Source: an uncultured Collinsella sp. (GTDB taxonomy: Bacteria; Actinomycetota; Coriobacteriia; Coriobacteriales; Coriobacteriaceae). Taken from it: a stretch of 8,325 nucleotides of DNA. The stretch is from contig CAAECP010000241.1 in assembly GCA_900754385.1 (NCBI GenBank), positions 1 to 8,325 of the forward strand. Direction: 5' to 3'. Of the stretch, positions 5,861-8,325 are shown piece after piece. The notes below the pieces were generated by a model. The model was not told the origin of the DNA, did no database searches, and saw only the letters and a list, made by a program, of their open reading frames with translations. A program made the position numbers and the translations under genes. Each line of letters begins with the position of its first letter. The stretch's first letter is position 1.

Positions 5861-6250
5861 TTAGGCTTCCGTTGTTGGGCCCGCCACATCTTCCCGGCCC
5901 AGCATCGCCCTCAGCTTCTCGAAGCTCTCTTCACTCAGGCAGTGCTCCATGTGGCAGCCTTCTTGCGATGCGACATCCGCCGAAACACCGGCTTCCTCTA
6001 ACAGCCCCACAAAAAAGCAATGGCGCTCCCACATTTGGCGAGCGACCTCCAGACCACGCTCCGTCAGATGAACGTCGCGCTTGCCCATTTCGACATAGCC
6101 GCTGCTCTCCAGCGTCGCCATGGCTTTAGAGACGCTCGCCTTGGTCACGCCCAAGTATTCGGAGACGTCGATTGAGCGCACCGTGCCTTGACGCTGCGAC
6201 AGAACGTAGATCGATTCGAGATAGTCTTCTCCAGATTCACGTAGGGCCAT
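5861..6250 (-). CDS. DtxR/MntR-family metal-dependent transcriptional regulator (short form)
   Basis: This 129-aa repressor should bind DNA when loaded with Mn(II) or Fe(II). The N-terminal winged helix includes SGEDYLESIY (6-15) and a recognition region about 33-50. Metal ligands line up with both subfamilies: D9 and E12 match MntR D8/E11, H77 matches H77. The block C99-x-x-E102-H103 matches the DtxR primary-site Cys-x-x-Glu-His more than the Glu-containing version of Bacillus MntR. There is no SH3-like third domain, so it is the MntR-length form. The start ATG has AAAGG upstream with good spacing. It is convergent with the efflux ATPase and separated from the HAD gene upstream by a terminator, so it is probably transcribed alone. 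Mn or Fe specificity cannot be settled from sequence. Confidence 0.9.
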   Translation of the reverse strand: MALRESGEDYLESIYVLSQRQGTVRSIDVSEYLGVTKASVSKAMATLESSGYVEMGKRDVHLTERGLEVARQMWERHCFFVGLLEEAGVSADVASQEGCHMEHCLSEESFEKLRAMLGREDVAGPTTEA

Positions 6251-6269
6251 GGGCCGCCTTTCGCGATGA

Positions 6270-6363
6270 TTGTTAGTTAGCCTTTGGATACTTTCCTTGG
6301 CTTACTTTACCGCAAAAGTTGCCCATGTCTTACTACTTTGCCTAAAAGTTAGCCGTGTTTCAC
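6270..6363. promoter_or_regulatory. Repeated operator-like region upstream of the DtxR-family gene
   Basis: Two adjacent imperfect ~30-nt units (6304-6333 and 6335-6363) share ACTTT.CC, AAAAGTT, CC.TGT.T and AC. The octamer AGTTAGCC occurs exactly at 6275-6282 and 6347-6354, with AGTTGCCC at 6317. GTTAGCC at 6276 also faces GGCTTAC at 6298 as an inverted pair. GTTAGCC resembles half of the DtxR/IdeR box (TTAGGTTAGSCTAACCTAA), so self-regulation by the adjacent protein is plausible. A -35/-10 pair on the minus strand is not clear. Confidence 0.5.
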
Positions 6364-6376
6364 AAAACGTGCGGGA

Positions 6377-6415
6377 CGAAAACAAAATGGGGACGCTTCT
6401 CAAGGAGTGTCCCCA
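6377..6415 (-). terminator. Rho-independent terminator of the ABC-F/HAD transcript
   Basis: Read on the minus strand, a ~12-bp stem built on TGGGGAC / GTCCCCA, with a TTGA loop and two wobble pairs, is followed by TTTTGTTTTC. It begins 22 nt after the HAD stop codon and separates that operon from the metal regulator gene beyond. Confidence 0.85.
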
Positions 6416-6437
6416 GGTGCCGGGTGGCGGCCCGCAG

Positions 6438-7208
6438 TTACATCAGCCCAAAGTGCTTTGCGGCGTTGTAGATCCCGTCGTCGTCCACGGCGGTCGTCAC
6501 ATAGGTCGCCGCAGCTTTCACCGTGTCCTGCGCGTTACCCATGGCCACGCTCGTGCCCACGGCGGAAAACATCGACAGGTCGTTCTCGCCGTCGCCAAAG
6601 GCGATCGCCTCGCTCGCGTCGATATCCAGCCGCTTCAGCGTCGCCGCAACACCCAGGTCCTTACCGCCGTTGGCCGGAATAATGTCGCAGAACAGATCGC
6701 ACCAGCGCGTAGTGAGCGAATGCGACACCGCATCGGTCACGATATGCTCGTCGACCGGATCCACAAAGGCGCAAAACTGGTAGACCGGCGCATCGAAGGC
6801 GTGCTCAAACGGCTCCTCGTGGTAGACGATTCCCGCGTTGCTGCCGGCCGTCACCACACGCTCGGACAGGCGGTTCACAAACGAGTTCTCACCCTGCATG
6901 CACAGCGAGTCATAGCGCCCCTGCGCCACCTGGTCCACAATCACCGCGACGTCGTCCGGATCAATCGGGCAGCTACGGTAGACGCCCTCGGCATCAAAGC
7001 AGTGCTGGCCCGAGAGCGTAATGTACGCATCCCAGCCCAAGTCGAACAGCCAGTCCGGCATCTGGTAGGTCGGGCGACCCGTGGCGATCACGCACGCAAT
7101 CCCCTGCTCGCGAAAGCTGTCGAGCACCTGCTGCGCCGACGCCGGAATCCGGTGGGTCTTAAAGCTCAGTAGCGTGCCGTCGATATCGAAAAACGCGGCT
7201 TTGATCAT
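6438..7208 (-). CDS. Cof-type HAD-superfamily hydrolase (class IIB phosphatase)
   Basis: This 256-aa cytosolic phosphatase of the Cof/YbjI-like HAD group dephosphorylates small phosphorylated metabolites through an aspartyl-phosphate. Motif I is FFDIDGTLL with nucleophile D8 and acid/base D10; motif II is T43 in ATGR; motif III is K183 in GGKD; motif IV is GDGENDLSMF with D206 and D210. The cap domain lies between motifs II and III (about 80-180), as in the IIB subclass. Length is normal. The start is 6 nt after the ABC-F stop. GGAGG-like bases at the end of that gene serve as ribosome site, suggesting coupled translation. The substrate cannot be predicted (sugar phosphates or flavin/pyridoxal phosphates are usual for the family). 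Confidence 0.92.
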   Translation of the reverse strand: MIKAAFFDIDGTLLSFKTHRIPASAQQVLDSFREQGIACVIATGRPTYQMPDWLFDLGWDAYITLSGQHCFDAEGVYRSCPIDPDDVAVIVDQVAQGRYDSLCMQGENSFVNRLSERVVTAGSNAGIVYHEEPFEHAFDAPVYQFCAFVDPVDEHIVTDAVSHSLTTRWCDLFCDIIPANGGKDLGVAATLKRLDIDASEAIAFGDGENDLSMFSAVGTSVAMGNAQDTVKAAATYVTTAVDDDGIYNAAKHFGLM

Positions 7209-7214
7209 CCTCGT

Positions 7215-8325
7215 CTACTCCTCGCCCTCGAGCTTTTCGCTCGCCTCGAGCCACGCCATCTCCAGCTCGTCCATGGCGGCGTGGGCCTCGTCGATCTTTG
7301 CCTGCTGCTCGCCGAGCGCCGTGTAGTTGGTGGGATCGACCTGAGCCATGGCGGCCTCGGCCTCCTCCACGCGAGCGCGCTGCGTCTCCATCTTGCGCTC
7401 GAGCGAGCTCACCTCGCGGCGGAGCTTCTGACGCTCGGCGTTGGACAGGCCGTTGGGCTGACCGCTCGACCTGAGCTTTTCGGCCGCCGCAGCCGCGGCA
7501 CCGGTGTCGAACGTGCCGGTCTTGGCACTCGGTGCGCCCACGGGCTCGCCCTCGGCCGTGGCGTTACACAGGCGCAGGTACTGGTCCACGCCGCCGGGCA
7601 TATGCGTCAGGTGACCATCAAGCAGCGCCCACTGCTGGTCGGTCACGCGCTCCATGAGGAAACGGTCGTGCGTCACCAGGATCAGCGTGCCCGGCCAGCC
7701 ATCGAGCAGGTCCTCGACAATCGCCAGCATGTCGGTATCGAGGTCGTTGCCTGGCTCGTCCAGGATGAGCACGTTGGGCTCGTCCAGAATCGTCAGAAGC
7801 AGCGACAGGCGACGGCGCTGGCCGCCCGAAAGATCGCCGATGCGGCTCCAGAGCTGCTGCGTCGTAAAGCCCAGGCGCTCGCAAAGCTTCTCGGGCGAGG
7901 TCTCCTTGCCGTCGATGACGTAATACTTCTTATAGTTGCCGAGGACCTCGCGGATCGCGTCGCCCATGTAGGGCTCGAGCTCCTCGAGCTGCTGCGACAG
8001 CACGCCAAAGCGCACCGTCTGGCCGATCTTCACGCGGCCGCGCAGGGGCGCGATCTTGCCCTGGATCACGTCGAGCAGCGTCGACTTGCCGGCGCCGTTC
8101 TCGCCCAAAAGACCATAGCGGTCGCCCGCGCCGATAAGCCAGGTCACGTCGGAGAGCACCTGCTTGGGCGCGCCGTCGGTATCCGCATAGCCGGCATCAA
8201 CGTCGATCACGTCGATGACCTGCTTGCCTAGGCGGCTCACGGCGAGGCGCCTGAGCTCCAGCTCGTCGCGCACGGGCGGCACGTCGGCGATCAGCTCGCG
8301 GGCGGCATCCACGCGAAACTTGGGC
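7215..8325 (-). CDS. ABC-F family ATPase, Uup-like, C-terminal half (runs off window)
   Basis: Only the last 369 residues are present; the first ABC domain lies beyond the window. The GTG at 8312 is an internal Val, because the frame continues as PKFRVDAARELIADVPP, a linker I associate with actinobacterial Uup-like proteins. Counting from that Val, the second ABC domain has Walker A GENGAGKST 70-78, signature LSGGQ 161-165, Walker B VLILDEPGNDLD 181-192 and the switch THDR 214-217. An Ala-rich, Pro/Gly-containing linker (255-290) leads to a charged coiled coil (290-365), the Uup-type C-terminal domain. Such proteins bind ribosomes or branched DNA and are soluble; there are no membrane helices. 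The NDLD instead of NHLD in the Walker B extension also fits Uup rather than EttA or resistance ABC-Fs. It is probably the first visible gene of an operon with the HAD gene. Confidence 0.92.
   Translation of the reverse strand, partial: PKFRVDAARELIADVPPVRDELELRRLAVSRLGKQVIDVIDVDAGYADTDGAPKQVLSDVTWLIGAGDRYGLLGENGAGKSTLLDVIQGKIAPLRGRVKIGQTVRFGVLSQQLEELEPYMGDAIREVLGNYKKYYVIDGKETSPEKLCERLGFTTQQLWSRIGDLSGGQRRRLSLLLTILDEPNVLILDEPGNDLDTDMLAIVEDLLDGWPGTLILVTHDRFLMERVTDQQWALLDGHLTHMPGGVDQYLRLCNATAEGEPVGAPSAKTGTFDTGAAAAAAEKLRSSGQPNGLSNAERQKLRREVSSLERKMETQRARVEEAEAAMAQVDPTNYTALGEQQAKIDEAHAAMDELEMAWLEASEKLEGEE

Noticed and set aside
7281..8231. Long forward frame (316 codons) opposite the ABC-F gene
   Set aside because: It is antisense to a gene with intact Walker A, signature and Walker B motifs; its composition is typical of a shadow ORF.

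Overview
The window looks like chromosomal DNA of a high-GC Gram-positive bacterium. The G/C-rich codon usage, the Uup-type ABC-F protein with an 'LDEPGNDLD' Walker B region, and the AbiEi-like plus endonuclease-like protein architecture point to Actinomycetota, most likely Coriobacteriia of the Collinsella type. This placement is inference from style, not a database match.

Layout: (1) 3-734 (+) is a DEDDh-family 3'-5' exonuclease, possibly cut at its 5' end, followed by a strong intrinsic terminator at 800-836. (2) 871-2745 is visibly more AT-rich. It holds one orphan gene (1256-2494), an AbiEi-like N-terminal region joined to a PD-(D/E)XK/DUF559-like domain, and four copies of a ~30-43 bp repeat: two in direct orientation (A, C) and two inverted (B, D). 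The outermost copies, A and D, match best as terminal inverted repeats. (3) 2810-5580 (+) is a zinc/cadmium-type efflux cluster: an SmtB/CzrA-like ArsR repressor, a free-standing 72-aa HMA metal-binding protein, and a P1B-2 ATPase that lacks its own HMA domain. A 23-bp perfect inverted repeat overlaps the repressor promoter, and a related site precedes the ATPase gene, so the cluster carries at least three putative repressor sites. (4) 5597-5724 is a very long (~61-64 nt arms) palindrome in the convergent gap. (5) 5861-8325 (-) holds a short DtxR/MntR-type metalloregulator with repeated operator-like sequence upstream, a Cof-type HAD phosphatase with its own terminator, and the C-terminal half of an ABC-F ATPase that runs off the window.

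How it works together: metal entering the cytoplasm should bind the ArsR alpha-5 site and release the repressor from its operators. That would induce the small HMA chaperone-like protein and the efflux ATPase. The convergent DtxR-type regulator belongs to another metal-response system (Mn or Fe) and need not act on the efflux genes. The ABC-F and HAD genes are 6 nt apart and probably co-transcribed.

The most unusual items are the repeat-bounded orphan gene, the split HMA/ATPase design with repeated operators, and the long convergent palindrome. I see no CRISPR array, rRNA, tRNA, transposase or integrase.
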